Part shown: positions 19,398 through 31,230 of the stretch, piece by piece
How the letters are laid out: every line of letters begins with the position of its first letter
Numbering within the stretch: the stretch's first letter is position 1
Program-made: the position numbers and the translations under genes
NCBI GenBank assembly: GCA_019428905.1
Contig: JAHYJN010000009.1
Location: 1 to 64,000, forward strand
Length of the DNA: 64,000 bases
Direction: 5' to 3'
From: Candidatus Brevefilum sp.
GTDB taxonomy: Bacteria > Chloroflexota > Anaerolineae > Anaerolineales > Anaerolineaceae
Notes under the pieces: model-generated
What the model saw: only the letters and a program-made list of their open reading frames with translations
What the model was told of the DNA's origin: nothing
Database searches by the model: none

Positions 19398-19595
19398 TCA
19401 TGCATTAAGCGGCTTAACCGGCACGACAATCATCATGATTAGGTAGATCCAGAATCCAGCACTGCCCGTCAGAAACAGCAGAACAAAAATCAAACGGACG
19501 ATCGTGGCGTCAAGCGTCAGGTACTCACCCAGGCCTGCGCACACGCCAGCCAGCATTCCATCAGCAGGGATACGATATAATTTTTTCGCTTCCAT
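19398..19595 (-). CDS. PspC domain protein
   Basis: KKLYRIPADGMLAGVCAGLGEYLTLDATIVRLIFVLLFLTGSAGFWIYLIMMIVVP. Confidence 0.92.
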   Translation of the reverse strand: MEAKKLYRIPADGMLAGVCAGLGEYLTLDATIVRLIFVLLFLTGSAGFWIYLIMMIVVPVKPLNA

Positions 19596-19757
19596 AATTT
19601 TTCCTTTCTATTAACAGTATACGCAGTTCCTGCTCAAAAGTTGCAAACCAAACCCGAGCAGCTTACGATAATCCCAGGCAGATACAAATTATTCCCAGCA
19701 GCGCTCAGAAGTGGTATAACATAGGACGGAACAATTAAATCAATAGGTAAACCATCG

Positions 19758-20585
19758 ATGGACTATCAAAAATCAACATGGCGCTTAATCGAACACCCCC
19801 CTGCACAAGGCGCATGGAATATGGCCGTTGATGAAGCCATTCTAGAATCCGTTTATAATAACCAATCTTTACCCACACTCCGGCTGTATGCCTGGCAGCC
19901 CGCCTGCCTGTCACTGGGACACGCTCAGCCCTTTGCTGAAGTAAATACCCAGGTCCTGGTAGCCCAAGGTTGGGATGTCGTCCGCCGTCCAACCGGCGGT
20001 CGCGCGATCCTACATGTTGATGAATTGACCTATTCAGTCATCGCTCCCCAGTCTGAGCCAAGAGTTAAAGGTGGTGTGCTAGAAAGCTATCTTCGGCTTT
20101 CGGAGGCGCTTTTAGAGGCCTTACGCTCCCTTGGTCTCAACCCACAAGCCAACGAAAAGGCCGCAAATTCTAATTCGAAAGCGCCCAACCCGGTCTGTTT
20201 TGAAGTTCCCTCAAATTACGAGATCACTGTCAAAGGCAAAAAATTGATCGGTTCAGCCCAGGCAAGACGCAAAGATGGACTGCTCCAACACGGTGCGTTA
20301 CCGCTTTATGGAGATCTTACCCGCATCATCTCCGCACTCAAATTCCCTGATGCTGCCGCTCAATCTGAGGCACAGGCACGCCTGCTGGATCATGCCACAA
20401 CCGTAGAGCGGGAATTAGGCCAAGCACCCACTTGGGCACAAGCCATCCATGCCTTTCACGACGCTTTCCAACGGGTATTAAACCTCGAACTTCAACCTGC
20501 ACAGCTCACAGAACAGGAAATTCACCGGGCACAAGAACTCATGCATGAAAAATATGCTCACCCATCCTGGACGGAACGGATTTAA
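19758..20585 (+). CDS. Lipoate-protein ligase A family protein (biotin/lipoate ligase or octanoyltransferase LipM-like)
   Basis: GAWNMAVDEAILES, LRLYAWQPACLSLGHAQ, VVRRPTGGRAILHVDELTYSVIAP, KGKKLIGSAQARRKDGLLQHGALPL. Confidence 0.9.
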   Translation: MDYQKSTWRLIEHPPAQGAWNMAVDEAILESVYNNQSLPTLRLYAWQPACLSLGHAQPFAEVNTQVLVAQGWDVVRRPTGGRAILHVDELTYSVIAPQSEPRVKGGVLESYLRLSEALLEALRSLGLNPQANEKAANSNSKAPNPVCFEVPSNYEITVKGKKLIGSAQARRKDGLLQHGALPLYGDLTRIISALKFPDAAAQSEAQARLLDHATTVERELGQAPTWAQAIHAFHDAFQRVLNLELQPAQLTEQEIHRAQELMHEKYAHPSWTERI

Positions 20586-20589
20586 AACG

Positions 20590-21681
20590 ATGCTAAACCA
20601 CTACCAAAAACGACCTCGCACCGGATTATTTTTCCTAGTTCTGATCACTCTTATCGGTTTCCTGACGGCCTGCGCTGCCGATCCACCACAACCCACACCA
20701 ACGGCTACACGAACTGCTGTACCCGAAGACACCCCCACGCCCACCCAAACCCCAACCCAAAGGCCATCAGCAACGCCTACGCTGCCGCCATTGGGAGGCA
20801 TGGGTAATCCCATCACCATCGGATTCATCCTACCCTCAACCAATTTAGCAGACATCGCAGCCCAAGAACTGGCAGATCTGTTGGCAGAGGAAACCGGTTA
20901 TGAGTTCGAAGTCTTGTTTTACCCAGATTTTCCGAGCCTTTCCATCGCCATCAACGATGGTGATGTGCACCTATTCTGGCTGGAACCACTGGAATACCTG
21001 CATCTCAATTGGGAAGGCGCAGCCGAGGTTATGTTGATGACCAACCACCTGGGGGTGTTCGCCTATGGTGTGCAATTCCTAACCAACGTCCGCAGCGGTT
21101 TCTGGTCTTACTTTGACACAGAAACTGGCCAGAGTTTTGGAGACCCGATTGAAGCATTGCAGCAATTTTCGGGGACACGTCCCTGCTTCCTCACCCCCCA
21201 ATCTAACCCTGGTTACTTTGTACCCTTAGGGCTGCTTGCCAATGCCAGCACGCCCACCCTTGAACCCGTGTTTACTTATAACTACAATGCCACCATTCGT
21301 GCGCTGTACATCCAGGGTATCTGCGATTTCGGTGTCACTTATGCCCTCACTGGTGACCCACTGACCTCTGGGGACATTATGTCAAATTTACCGGACGCCC
21401 AGGAACAGATCATGGTCGTCTGGCGTTCAGAAGGCATCATCCCCAATCGCAACCTGTCAGCATCTCCCACCCTACCGGTGTTCATCCGCTTTCGGATTGA
21501 AGAAGCCTTGATAAGAATTATTGGCAGACCTGAAGGGTTAAACTTAATCAGCACGGCTTTAGATTACAATGTTGAAGGACTTCGGGCAATCGAGGACCAT
21601 TTCTACAATCCGTTGCGTTCAGCCCTGGCCCCCCTCGAGGTAGATCTTCAATCCATTTTGTTCACAACAGTCGAGCAATGA
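20590..21681 (+). CDS. Lipoprotein, PhnD-like phosphate/phosphonate ABC transporter substrate-binding protein
   Basis: Signal peptide with lipobox LTACA, PT-rich linker, PITIGFILPSTNLADIAAQELADLLAEETGYEFEVLFYPDFPSLSIAINDGDVHLFWLEPLEYL. Confidence 0.8.
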   Translation: MLNHYQKRPRTGLFFLVLITLIGFLTACAADPPQPTPTATRTAVPEDTPTPTQTPTQRPSATPTLPPLGGMGNPITIGFILPSTNLADIAAQELADLLAEETGYEFEVLFYPDFPSLSIAINDGDVHLFWLEPLEYLHLNWEGAAEVMLMTNHLGVFAYGVQFLTNVRSGFWSYFDTETGQSFGDPIEALQQFSGTRPCFLTPQSNPGYFVPLGLLANASTPTLEPVFTYNYNATIRALYIQGICDFGVTYALTGDPLTSGDIMSNLPDAQEQIMVVWRSEGIIPNRNLSASPTLPVFIRFRIEEALIRIIGRPEGLNLISTALDYNVEGLRAIEDHFYNPLRSALAPLEVDLQSILFTTVEQ

Positions 21682-22334
21682 ACTTCATCCGAAAATTCTT
21701 CCGGTTTGTGCTTCATTTAAGTTTATCTGCCGTGATTGGGGGGTTTTTCATCACAGGCTTTCTACGGACGGGCATCCTCATCCAGGGCAGATCGATGACC
21801 TACCTGCCCGCCGACGTACCTGAAGCCCCGATTGCCCTGGTATTAGGTGCGGGCCTCAACCGGGATGGCTCCCCAGGTGTAGTCCTGCGAGATCGGGTTA
21901 AAACCGCAGCTGAGCTGTATTTCGCCGGTAAAGTTGAAAAACTGTTGATGAGCGGGGATAACACTTCAATGTACTACAACGAACCAGGCGCGATGCAAGA
22001 ATATGCCCTTTCATTGGGCGTGCCGCAGGACGATATCGTTCTTGATTATGCCGGCAGGCGGACTTATGACAGCTGTTATCGTGCCAAAGCCATTTTTGGT
22101 GTTGAAGAGCTGATTATCGTCACCCAGGCTTTTCATCTTCCTCGGGCATTATTTTTATGCACTGCCTTTGAGATCGAAGCTTCCGGGGTGGCGGCGGATG
22201 ACGCAAATTACAACCGCCGCAGCTACACCTTCTGGTGGGTGCGAGAGATCCTGGCATCAGGTGTAGCTTATATGGATGTGTGGATTGCCCAGCCTGAGCC
22301 CATCCTGGGCGAACCGGAACCCATCTTTCCCTAA
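21678..22334 (+). CDS. DUF218/SanA-like (YdcF family) membrane protein
   Basis: PIALVLGAGLNRDGSPGVVLRDRVKTAAELYFAGKVEKLLMSGDN ... EELIIVTQAFHLPRALFLC. Confidence 0.88.
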   Translation: MNFIRKFFRFVLHLSLSAVIGGFFITGFLRTGILIQGRSMTYLPADVPEAPIALVLGAGLNRDGSPGVVLRDRVKTAAELYFAGKVEKLLMSGDNTSMYYNEPGAMQEYALSLGVPQDDIVLDYAGRRTYDSCYRAKAIFGVEELIIVTQAFHLPRALFLCTAFEIEASGVAADDANYNRRSYTFWWVREILASGVAYMDVWIAQPEPILGEPEPIFP

Positions 22335-22405
22335 TCCAAACAAACACTTATTCACTTAAAAAACATTCCAATTCTGGCATCAATATTGCAATTTAAGGAG
22401 TGATC

Positions 22406-22981
22406 ATGAACAGAGAAGCTGCATTAGCGATTGTCCACCAATATATCAAGAACCCCAACCTGGTCAAGCACATGCTGGCGGTTGAGGCAGCCATGCGTTT
22501 TTATGCCCGTAAATTTAGTGAGGACGAAGAAAAATGGGCTGTTACCGCTTTACTGCATGACTTTGACTGGGAAATTCACCCAACCATGGAGGAACACCCC
22601 CTGGCTGGCGAGCCGATTCTGCGGTCGTACGGCGTCCCCGAAGAGATCATTCGTGCAGTCCTCAGCCATGCCTCCCACACCGGCATCCCTCGCGAAACGC
22701 TGATGGAAAAGGCCTTATTTGCCTGCGATGAAGTCACGGGGTTGATCACTGCAGTTGCGCTGGTCAGGCCCTCACGTGCCCTGTATGACCTAAAACCTAA
22801 ATCGGTTAAAAACAAATGGAAGGATCGATCCTTTGCTGCAGGTGCAAACCGCGAGGAGATCGAACAGGGTGCTGCTGAGTTAGGGATCCCATTGTGGGAC
22901 CATGTCGCCAATGTAATTGAAGCGATGAATGGCATTGCAGAAGTGCTGGACCTGGCAGGTACACCGCAAGAAAACGGATAA
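22406..22981 (+). CDS. HD/HDIG domain hydrolase
   Basis: NPNLVKHMLAVEAAMRFYARKF...WAVTALLHDFDWE. Confidence 0.88.
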   Translation: MNREAALAIVHQYIKNPNLVKHMLAVEAAMRFYARKFSEDEEKWAVTALLHDFDWEIHPTMEEHPLAGEPILRSYGVPEEIIRAVLSHASHTGIPRETLMEKALFACDEVTGLITAVALVRPSRALYDLKPKSVKNKWKDRSFAAGANREEIEQGAAELGIPLWDHVANVIEAMNGIAEVLDLAGTPQENG

Positions 22982-22992
22982 GGAAAAACATC

Positions 22993-24099
22993 ATGACGCT
23001 GACCGGTAAAGGGTACTACATCTGGATTGTAAGGGATTGTGAACGGGGTGATCCCGATCGGATTGCAGCCATGGCGCGTGCCGCCAGACTGACCCATGTG
23101 ATCATTAAAATTGCCGATAGCGCCTTCCCCTACAATATCGATATGGACAGCGGCTATGACTTCGCCCGGCCAGTGATCAAAAGGCTTCAGGCAGACAATA
23201 TTGCCTGTTGGGGATTTCAGTATGTCTATGGAAATTACCCCATCCAGGAAGCCGAGACTGCCGTCAAACGGGCAATTAACCTGGGAGTGGATGGTTTCGT
23301 GGTCAACGCCGAGAGTGAGTACAAACAACCCAACAAAGCTGTGGCAGCCAGTCGCTACATGAGTATCCTGCGGAATAACCTGGGCAGCATGCCGATTGCC
23401 CTCAGCTCATACCGATACCCTTCTTACCATGCCGGTTTTCCGTTCACCAATTTCTTAGAGCGGTGTGACTATAACATGCCCCAGGTATATTGGATGAAGT
23501 CGCGTAACGTTGCAGGTGCTCAACTGCAACGCTGTGTCAATGAATTTCGGCAGATCCGACCCTACCGGCCGATCATCCCCACTGGCGCAACCTTCAAAGA
23601 ACACGGCTGGGTTCCGAGTGCCAGCGAAGTGATCGAATTCATGCAAGTTGCTGAGAAGCTGAAAATCCCAGCGGTCAATTTCTGGGAATGGGGGCGCTGC
23701 AGGCGCGATCTGCCGCATTTATGGGATCTCGTACGGGACTACCCTTACCAAAACTCAGGCCAGGTTGCCAGCCTGCCCGGTCAATATATTAGCGCCTTGA
23801 ACAGCAAAGACCCAGACCAGGTGCTCAAGTTCTACCATCAGAACGCAGTCCACATCCGCTCCGGCAGCGCTGTTTTAGGCAAACCAGCCATCCGGGAATG
23901 GATTGCCAGTTTAATGGCTGAGCATGCAGAGGGTAAATATTCATTGGTTGAAGAATCGACCGAGAGGAATACCCATAATTTCCGCTGGCAGGTGCAGGAC
24001 CGCTCCGGTGATCAGTGGGAAGGACGTGATACCATGGGCGTGATCGATAATTCGATCCGTTACCATTACTCTTTCATTAAACCGGTTTCAGCGTTTTAA
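22993..24099 (+). CDS. Two-domain protein: glycoside-hydrolase-like TIM barrel plus C-terminal SnoaL/NTF2-like domain
   Basis: N-terminal GYYIWIVRDCERGDPDRIAAMARAARLTHVIIKIADSAF...DGFVVNAESEYK; C-terminal YISALNSKDPDQVLKFYHQNAVHIRSGSAVLGKPAIREWIASLM. Confidence 0.7.
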   Translation: MTLTGKGYYIWIVRDCERGDPDRIAAMARAARLTHVIIKIADSAFPYNIDMDSGYDFARPVIKRLQADNIACWGFQYVYGNYPIQEAETAVKRAINLGVDGFVVNAESEYKQPNKAVAASRYMSILRNNLGSMPIALSSYRYPSYHAGFPFTNFLERCDYNMPQVYWMKSRNVAGAQLQRCVNEFRQIRPYRPIIPTGATFKEHGWVPSASEVIEFMQVAEKLKIPAVNFWEWGRCRRDLPHLWDLVRDYPYQNSGQVASLPGQYISALNSKDPDQVLKFYHQNAVHIRSGSAVLGKPAIREWIASLMAEHAEGKYSLVEESTERNTHNFRWQVQDRSGDQWEGRDTMGVIDNSIRYHYSFIKPVSAF

Positions 24100-24105
24100 T
24101 ATCCC

Positions 24106-26547
24106 TTATTTTCCCATAATCGCAATCATATCCAATGGGACGGTCATCTCGAGGATCTCATCATTCTTCTTGACATCAATGATGGTTGCACCTTTTTGAG
24201 TCCGGTTACAGCTCGGGGCATCGGTCACCCGTACCAATCGGCTGGCAGCCTCCTTGAAATGCAGCACGCCATTATGCGTCATCAAGCCGATCATGGCACC
24301 AATAATTTTTTCGTGATCAGGGAGCCTCCAGGCGATCACACCCTGACCATACCTCCCCTGACTCGGGAACAAGTCTGGATCGATGCGCTTTGCACTCCCG
24401 CGGTTGGTTACCAATAAAATTTCACCGCGTTGGGAGGCATTCCCCGCGCCGACCACGACATCACCGCTGCGAAGCTTGATCCCATTTACACCCGCCGCAA
24501 CCAAGCCCATTGCCCGTGCTTCTTCCTCATTAAAACGGATACCCATCCCCCCTTTGGTGGCGATAAACACATCCTGTCCGCCTTTCGTAAACACGAGTGC
24601 GGACAAGCTGTCACCATTGTTGATCTTTACCAAGGTAAACAGATTGGCAGATGGTCCTGGCAGGTCACTGATCAGTGACCGTTTGACCATCCCCATCCGG
24701 CTGACGCTGATGATATACCCATCTTCTTCAGATAAATCCGCAGGTGCAGAAAAAATGGATGTCAACTGATGGCCTGCCATGAACGGCGCAATCGCTGTCA
24801 ACAGTGCCCCCTTTTCGGGGTCATCAGCAACCGGCAGGGCTTGTACAGCAAGTGCAGCAGCTTCACCATGATCTGCAACAATATAAAGTGTGTGATGCGT
24901 GTTGGTGCGCAGCACCATTTTCGGGGCATCAAGCCCCCACTGCCTAAAAGTTTTATCCTCATCCGTTCGTGCGATCCGGTTATCGCTTGAAATAGCCACC
25001 CATACTGTCTTTTCTGGCATCATTTCCCTTGTTGTCAGCCGGTCAATGGCCGTTTCCCCTTCTTCCATCTGGATGATCTGGGTGCGCCGGGGGTCCGCGT
25101 AGCGTTGCCGCACGGCCTTCAACTCCTCAATCACCACCTCGCGCATCCTTTTTTGCGAGCGCAATAAGCTTTTCAAGTCTTTAATCCGGTTGGCGACCTC
25201 TTTGTACTCATCCTCGATTTTCCTGCGTTCCAGAGCTGCCAGACGACGCAGGGGCATATCCAGGATGGCTTGTGCCTGGACCTCATCCAGGTTAAATTTT
25301 CGCATCAGGTTTGTACGCGCTGTCTCCACCCGCTGCGAACGGCGGATAGTGGAAATCACCTCGTCTAGGTTTTCCAGCGCAATCAGGTAAGCTTTGAGAA
25401 TATGGATGCGCTCTTCAGATTTCTTAAGCTCATACTCACTGCGCCGTTTGATGATCTCCAACCGGTGATCGACAAACACTTTCAGGGCTTGTTTTAGGTT
25501 CAATTTTTGGGGCTGACCTTTAACCAAAGCCAATATATTGATCCCAAAAGTACCCTGCATGCTTGTTCGTTTGTAAAGCGTACGCAAGATCTCCTGCGGA
25601 TTGGCAGATTTACTCAATTCAATCACAATCCGCATCCCCTGCCGGTCTGATTCATCACGCAAATCACCCACCCCATCCAGCGTGCCATCTCGCACAAATT
25701 CGGCAATTTTTTCAATCAATGAGGATTTATTCGTCATATATGGCAATTCGGTGACAATAATACGCTTTCTGCCCCTGCTCATCTCCTCCAATAGGACCCG
25801 CGCCCGCATGCGTACCCGGCCTTTACCACTTCCATAAGCTTGTGCCAGGGTTTCTGTCCGGTCATCAGTTATGATCAATCCACCAGTGGGGAAATCAGGC
25901 CCCTTGATGTATTGCATCAGGTCTTCAACGCCAATATCATCGATCTTCGTCCAATTTTCCAACATCATCACCAGTGCATCAACAACTTCACCCAGGTTAT
26001 GGGGTGGGATATTGGTCGCCATTGCGACAGCGATGCCAGATGCGCCATTGACCAGCAGGTTAGGGATGGATGAGGGAAATACTTCCGGTTCTTGCAGTGT
26101 ACCGTCAAAATTATCCACAAAATCAACCGTGCCCATCCCCAGTTGCTGCAAGATGTCCATTGAGATATCGGTCAGACGGGCTTCCGTATAGCGCATGGCT
26201 GCAGGTGGGTCGCCATCGACACTACCAAAATTCCCCTGGCCTTCAACCAGCATATAGCGTTGAGAAAAATCTTGCGCCAAACGTGCCATCGCATCATATA
26301 CCGCCATATCCCCATGGGGATGATATTTCCCCAACACCTCACCAACAATCCTGGCGGACTTTTTATGGGCGGTACCGGGGCGTAAACCCATATCATACAT
26401 CGCGTACAAAATTCGCCGCTGCACCGGTTTCAGGCCATCCCTGGCATCAGGTAGTGCCCGCGAGACAATCACACTCATGGCATAATCCAGGTAGGATTGC
26501 TGCATTTCTTCGTCAATATTGATGGGGCGTACGGTTCCTAAATCCAT
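24106..26547 (-). CDS. gyrA: DNA gyrase/topoisomerase IV subunit A
   Basis: [95 protein letters not shown]. Confidence 0.93.
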   Translation of the reverse strand: MDLGTVRPINIDEEMQQSYLDYAMSVIVSRALPDARDGLKPVQRRILYAMYDMGLRPGTAHKKSARIVGEVLGKYHPHGDMAVYDAMARLAQDFSQRYMLVEGQGNFGSVDGDPPAAMRYTEARLTDISMDILQQLGMGTVDFVDNFDGTLQEPEVFPSSIPNLLVNGASGIAVAMATNIPPHNLGEVVDALVMMLENWTKIDDIGVEDLMQYIKGPDFPTGGLIITDDRTETLAQAYGSGKGRVRMRARVLLEEMSRGRKRIIVTELPYMTNKSSLIEKIAEFVRDGTLDGVGDLRDESDRQGMRIVIELSKSANPQEILRTLYKRTSMQGTFGINILALVKGQPQKLNLKQALKVFVDHRLEIIKRRSEYELKKSEERIHILKAYLIALENLDEVISTIRRSQRVETARTNLMRKFNLDEVQAQAILDMPLRRLAALERRKIEDEYKEVANRIKDLKSLLRSQKRMREVVIEELKAVRQRYADPRRTQIIQMEEGETAIDRLTTREMMPEKTVWVAISSDNRIARTDEDKTFRQWGLDAPKMVLRTNTHHTLYIVADHGEAAALAVQALPVADDPEKGALLTAIAPFMAGHQLTSIFSAPADLSEEDGYIISVSRMGMVKRSLISDLPGPSANLFTLVKINNGDSLSALVFTKGGQDVFIATKGGMGIRFNEEEARAMGLVAAGVNGIKLRSGDVVVGAGNASQRGEILLVTNRGSAKRIDPDLFPSQGRYGQGVIAWRLPDHEKIIGAMIGLMTHNGVLHFKEAASRLVRVTDAPSCNRTQKGATIIDVKKNDEILEMTVPLDMIAIMGK

Positions 26548-26631
26548 TGCTGCTCCTTCAGTCCAAGTTTATGCCCTTATCGAATTGGCGTCAAGAAAAC
26601 CGGTTAAAGAACATATGTTTCATTATATCAT

Positions 26632-26662
26632 AAAAAATCCCGGTCATATGCCGGGATTTTTT
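26632..26662 (-). terminator. Intrinsic terminator downstream of rpoC
   Basis: aaaaaatcccggtcatatgccgggatttttt; symmetric, T-run on both strands. Confidence 0.85.
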
Positions 26663-26687
26663 CATTTTCGTGAATTTTTCTCAGGTA

Positions 26688-29600
26688 CTAATCAATCAGA
26701 TCCAGATCTTCGTCCTCAAATTCTTCGTCTGAATCGTCCTTTTCTTCGGGTTCTCCATCATCCGACAATTCATCTTCGATCTCATCAATGTCTTCTTCAT
26801 CCAAAAAATCGATCTCATCAATGTCATCATCAAATAGGTCCAGCACACGGCCCTCAAGCGCTTTACCATGCGTTTCACCGCCTGGTGTCTCGCTAGAGAA
26901 TTGGCCCGGTTCAAAACCGGTGCCGGCTGGGATGAGTTTGCCGATCATGATATTTTCTTTCAAGCCGTACAGTGGGTCTTCCCGTGAGGAAACCGCTGCG
27001 GCTGACAACACCTTGATCGTATGTTGGAAGGATGAGGCGGAGAGGAAGGAATCTGTCTCCAGGGCAGCCTTGGTGATGCCAAGTAAAATTTCAATGTACC
27101 GGGCTGGGCGTTTACCCTGGGCAGCCAATTCCTCGTTGACCCGCCGGATTTCAAGCCGGTTTACCATATCTTGTGGCAGGTAATGAGAATCGCCAGGTCG
27201 GATAATCTGCACTTTGCCCAGCATCTTATTGATGATCACTTCAAAGTGCTTATCATTGATGTTCTGACCTTGCGTGCGATAGACCAATTGGATCTCGCGC
27301 ATCAGGTATTGTTGGCAAGCATCACGGCCTTTGATCCGTAAAATCGTATGGGGGTTCAAAGAGCCTTCGGTTAGTGGTTGACCAGGTTCAATTTTGTCAC
27401 CTTCTTTGATGATCAACCTGGATGTTGTGGGGATCTCATATTCTTCCGATTCCTTCACCTCGTAAGAAACAATCACCTTCTGGCCTTCAATCCGTACTCG
27501 ACCGTTATGCTGAGCTTTAATAATTGCTGCATCTTGAGAGGCGACCGTGGTCCCGCTTTCAATTTGGTCTTCTTCATTGACCTCGATGGTCCAATCTTCA
27601 GGGATGTCGTATTCATCGGAGACCATCTCGCTGTGGTCAACCCGTACGATCCTTTGATCGGTATATTTTTCTGAATATATCACATGGGCTGTCCCCGCAA
27701 TCCGGGAGATCACCGCTTCACCTTTGGGCATTTTGCGGGCTTCAAACAGCTCTTCAACGCGGGGGAGACCGGTGGTAATATCGCCGCCTGCTGCCACACC
27801 GCCGGTGTGGAAGGTGCGCAAGGTCAACTGTGTACCCGGTTCACCAATTGATTGTGCAGCAATGATTCCTACGGTCGAGCCGAGTTTCACCATGTCACCT
27901 CTGCCTAGGTCTACACCATAACAGTTGGCACAAATGCCATGCACCATCTCACAAGTCAGCGGCGAACGAACCTTGATTGAAGAGATATCGAGACTGACAA
28001 TTTTCTTGACATTTTCATGCGTCAGCAGGTCATTCGGGTTAAGAACAATCTCACCCGTGTTTGGATCAATCACGCGATCAGCCAAAACACGCCCATACAA
28101 GCGTTCCGATAGGGACTGACCAGCGACATCATCTTCGGCATGGATCCAAACCCCATTGTCGGTCCCACAATCTTCTTCATTCACGATGATATCCTGGGCG
28201 ACATCAACCAGACGCCGTGTCAGGTAACCCGCATCCGCTGTACGCAAGGCGGTGTCAGCCAAGCCCTTACGTGCGCCGTGGGTTGAGATGAAGTATTCCA
28301 ATGCTGTCAGGCCTTCGCGGAAGTTCGAGCGGATGGGCATCGGGATGATGCGCCCGGCTGGGTCAGCCATCAAACCGCGCATACCTGCCAGCTGGGCAAT
28401 CGAGTTGAATCCGCCTTTGCTGGCACCACAGTTAGCCATGGTCGCCAAATCGCCGGTCGGGTCAAGCGCTTCTTGAACTGCTTGCCCCACCTCATCCGTG
28501 GTCTTCTGCCAAATATCGATGATCTCCTTATCACGTTCTTGCTCAGTCAGTAATCCGCGACGGAAATCACGATTGATCATGTCAACCGATGTTTGTGCCC
28601 CTTGCACAATTTCCTTTTTCTTGGCAGGCACAGTAATATCTGCCACAGCAATTGTCGAACCAGAACGCGTGGCGTACAGGAACCCGATTTCTTTTACATT
28701 GTCTGCGACAATGCAGGTTTCTTCCGGTCCAGAAACTTCGTAGACCTCTGCGATTAAGTCTCTCGTACCGCCTTTTTCCAACACCTTGTTATAGAAGCGC
28801 ATGCTGTCGGTCAGTGCATTGTTGAAGATCACCCGACCTACCGTCGTATCAATTAACCGGGTTTCAGGTGCATCCATGCGGTTGTTGTCCTCGTCATACC
28901 AGGTCTTTGTCAGGATCTTGATCTTCGCGTGCACTTGCAACTGCCCCAAGTCGTACGCCAACATGACCTCGTCAATATTCGCAAAGATCCGTCCATCACC
29001 CTTATAATCCCCCTCCAATATTTGAGTCAGGTAATAGACGCCCAACACCATGTCCTTCGAAGGGCTGATGATTGGTTCGCCGCTGGCTGGTTTGAGCAGG
29101 TTTTTGGTTGCCAGCATCAATTCTCGAGCTTCGGTGACGGCTTTGTCCGATAAGGGGACATGAACAGCCATCTGGTCGCCATCAAAGTCTGCATTAAAGG
29201 CTGTGGTCACCAGGGGATGCAATTGGATGGCGCTGCCTTCAATCAGGATTGGCTCAAAAGCCTGAATCCCCAATCGGTGCAGTGTGGGTGCACGGTTCAG
29301 CAAGACCGGACGGTCCTTGATAACCTCTTCCAGGGCTTCCCATACCTCTGGGCGATTGCGTTCAATAAAACGCCGGGCGCCCTTGATGTTGGCAGCATAT
29401 TCTTGCTTCACCAATCGGGAGATCACAAAGGGACGATACAGCTCTAATGCCATCGACTTGGGCAACCCGCATTGATGTAACTGCAAGTGAGGTCCCACAA
29501 CGATCACGGAACGACCGGAGTAGTCTACACGCTTGCCCAACAGGTTGCGGCGGAAGCGCCCTTTCTTACCTTTGAGCATATCACTCAACGAACGCAGCTC

Positions 29601-31073
29601 GCGACGACCACGGCGTGAAAGGGCTTTGCCGCGCTGTGAGTTATCAATCAAAGAGTCAACTGATTCTTGCAGCATACGCTTTTCATTACGGACAATCACA
29701 TCTGGCGCGCCCAACTCCAACAGCCGTTTCAACCGGTTGTTGCGGTTGATCACCCGCCGATACAGGTCGTTCAGGTCAGATGTCGCAAACCGGCCACCAT
29801 CAAGCTGCACCATTGGGCGCAAATCAGGCGGGATAACCGGCAAAACCGTCATAATGATCCATTCCGGCTTATTACGTGAGCGACGGAACGACTCAACGAT
29901 CCCCAGCCGGCGAGTAGCTTTTTTTCGTTTTTGCATGCTGCGGGTTGTGCGGATCTCATCCCATAATTCTTCAGACATCGCATCCAGGTCAATCCGTTTG
30001 AGAATGTCATAAAAGGCTTCGGCGCCCATGTCTGCACGGAACACCTGCCCCCAGCGGGACTTTAGATCGCGGTAGCGGGCTTCACTCAGGAAGGTGAAGG
30101 GCTCCAGTTCATACAATTCATCGCGCAACCGGGCGGATTCTGTTTGGCTTTCTTCAGCCTGATCCACCAGCTCGTTACGCAGTACTTCCATCTTTAATTC
30201 AGATTGCGCTTTGATTTCTTCTTTTTTCAGCGCAAGGTGTTCAAGCTCACGATCGCGCTGATCTTTGAGGTCAGATTCAAGGTCTTCGATCATTTCCTTA
30301 ACGATTTTCTGTACCTCTGCCAGGTGAGAGGAGCCAACATCATCACCAACATCCACAATCAAGACTTCTTTGTCTAGCGCGTTGAAGACAATCGCTTTGC
30401 GGATCTTCTTTCCCATCCGGGTTTGGATTTCACTTTCCAAACGCTGCCCTTCTTTGATAACCGGGTCGATCCGTTTACCAATCTGCTCGTCATATTTTTC
30501 TTTGAGCTGATTGCCTTGAACATCCAGGTCCTTTACGGCTCTATCGCGGCTCTTCTTCTCTTCTGCAATTTGGGCGTTGACCTTCTCTCCCAGTTCGCGC
30601 TCAGACAGACTAATTTCATCCTCCAGCCGTTTTAAGGCTTTCTGACGTGCATCTTCATCAACATAGGTGACGATGTATTGCGCAAAATACAACACACGGT
30701 CAAGATTTCTGCGTGAAATATTTAACATCAGGCCTAAAAAGGATGGGATCCGGCGTGTGTACCAAATATGTGCTACAGGCGCAGCTAGCTCAATATGACC
30801 CATCCGCTCACGCCGTACCGAAGATTTAGTCACCTCAACATTGCATTTGTCGCAAATAATGCCTTTGTATCGAGGATTCTTATACTTCCCACAATAACAC
30901 TGATAGTCGCGTGTGGGGCCAAAAATGGCTTCACAAAATAAACCGTCCTTTTCAGGACGTAACCGCCGATAGTTGATGGTCTCAGGTTTGAGTACTTCGC
31001 CATAAGACCAGCTGCGAATAACCTCAGGAGATGCAAGACCGATCCGCAGTGCTTTTAATCCCTTTGTCTCCAC
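26688..31073 (-). CDS. rpoC: DNA-directed RNA polymerase subunit beta'
   Basis: [23 protein letters not shown] zinc site, [16 protein letters not shown] catalytic motif, [19 protein letters not shown]. Confidence 0.98.
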   Translation of the reverse strand: METKGLKALRIGLASPEVIRSWSYGEVLKPETINYRRLRPEKDGLFCEAIFGPTRDYQCYCGKYKNPRYKGIICDKCNVEVTKSSVRRERMGHIELAAPVAHIWYTRRIPSFLGLMLNISRRNLDRVLYFAQYIVTYVDEDARQKALKRLEDEISLSERELGEKVNAQIAEEKKSRDRAVKDLDVQGNQLKEKYDEQIGKRIDPVIKEGQRLESEIQTRMGKKIRKAIVFNALDKEVLIVDVGDDVGSSHLAEVQKIVKEMIEDLESDLKDQRDRELEHLALKKEEIKAQSELKMEVLRNELVDQAEESQTESARLRDELYELEPFTFLSEARYRDLKSRWGQVFRADMGAEAFYDILKRIDLDAMSEELWDEIRTTRSMQKRKKATRRLGIVESFRRSRNKPEWIIMTVLPVIPPDLRPMVQLDGGRFATSDLNDLYRRVINRNNRLKRLLELGAPDVIVRNEKRMLQESVDSLIDNSQRGKALSRRGRRELRSLSDMLKGKKGRFRRNLLGKRVDYSGRSVIVVGPHLQLHQCGLPKSMALELYRPFVISRLVKQEYAANIKGARRFIERNRPEVWEALEEVIKDRPVLLNRAPTLHRLGIQAFEPILIEGSAIQLHPLVTTAFNADFDGDQMAVHVPLSDKAVTEARELMLATKNLLKPASGEPIISPSKDMVLGVYYLTQILEGDYKGDGRIFANIDEVMLAYDLGQLQVHAKIKILTKTWYDEDNNRMDAPETRLIDTTVGRVIFNNALTDSMRFYNKVLEKGGTRDLIAEVYEVSGPEETCIVADNVKEIGFLYATRSGSTIAVADITVPAKKKEIVQGAQTSVDMINRDFRRGLLTEQERDKEIIDIWQKTTDEVGQAVQEALDPTGDLATMANCGASKGGFNSIAQLAGMRGLMADPAGRIIPMPIRSNFREGLTALEYFISTHGARKGLADTALRTADAGYLTRRLVDVAQDIIVNEEDCGTDNGVWIHAEDDVAGQSLSERLYGRVLADRVIDPNTGEIVLNPNDLLTHENVKKIVSLDISSIKVRSPLTCEMVHGICANCYGVDLGRGDMVKLGSTVGIIAAQSIGEPGTQLTLRTFHTGGVAAGGDITTGLPRVEELFEARKMPKGEAVISRIAGTAHVIYSEKYTDQRIVRVDHSEMVSDEYDIPEDWTIEVNEEDQIESGTTVASQDAAIIKAQHNGRVRIEGQKVIVSYEVKESEEYEIPTTSRLIIKEGDKIEPGQPLTEGSLNPHTILRIKGRDACQQYLMREIQLVYRTQGQNINDKHFEVIINKMLGKVQIIRPGDSHYLPQDMVNRLEIRRVNEELAAQGKRPARYIEILLGITKAALETDSFLSASSFQHTIKVLSAAAVSSREDPLYGLKENIMIGKLIPAGTGFEPGQFSSETPGGETHGKALEGRVLDLFDDDIDEIDFLDEEDIDEIEDELSDDGEPEEKDDSDEEFEDEDLDLID

Positions 31074-31201
31074 TAGGAACCTCCTGTAATGTATTAAAAA
31101 TCTAATTAATGAATTAACGCGAGAAAAACCTAGAGAAGGTGATTGCTTCTCAGGTGTTTTCCGGGAACCTTGAAATACTTGTCCAATGCATGCAAACTGT
31201 A

Positions 31202-31230
31202 ATTATAGCAAATTTATCTACAAATTGCAA
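31202..31230 (-). promoter_or_regulatory. Predicted rpoC promoter TTGCAA-17-TATAAT
   Basis: Minus strand TTGCAA tttgtagataaatttgc TATAAT about 129 bp upstream of the rpoC start. Confidence 0.65.

Noticed and set aside
21170-21190. ggggacacgtccc palindrome, similar to a repeat seen in other genomes
   Set aside because: Lies in frame within the PhnD-like coding sequence (FSGTRPCFLTP); probably coincidence.
22576-23328. 250-aa minus-strand ORF
   Set aside because: Antisense to the HD hydrolase and TIM-barrel-like genes, both of which have clear family motifs on the plus strand.
26788-30012. Numerous plus-strand ORFs up to 159 aa
   Set aside because: Antisense to rpoC; shadow ORFs.
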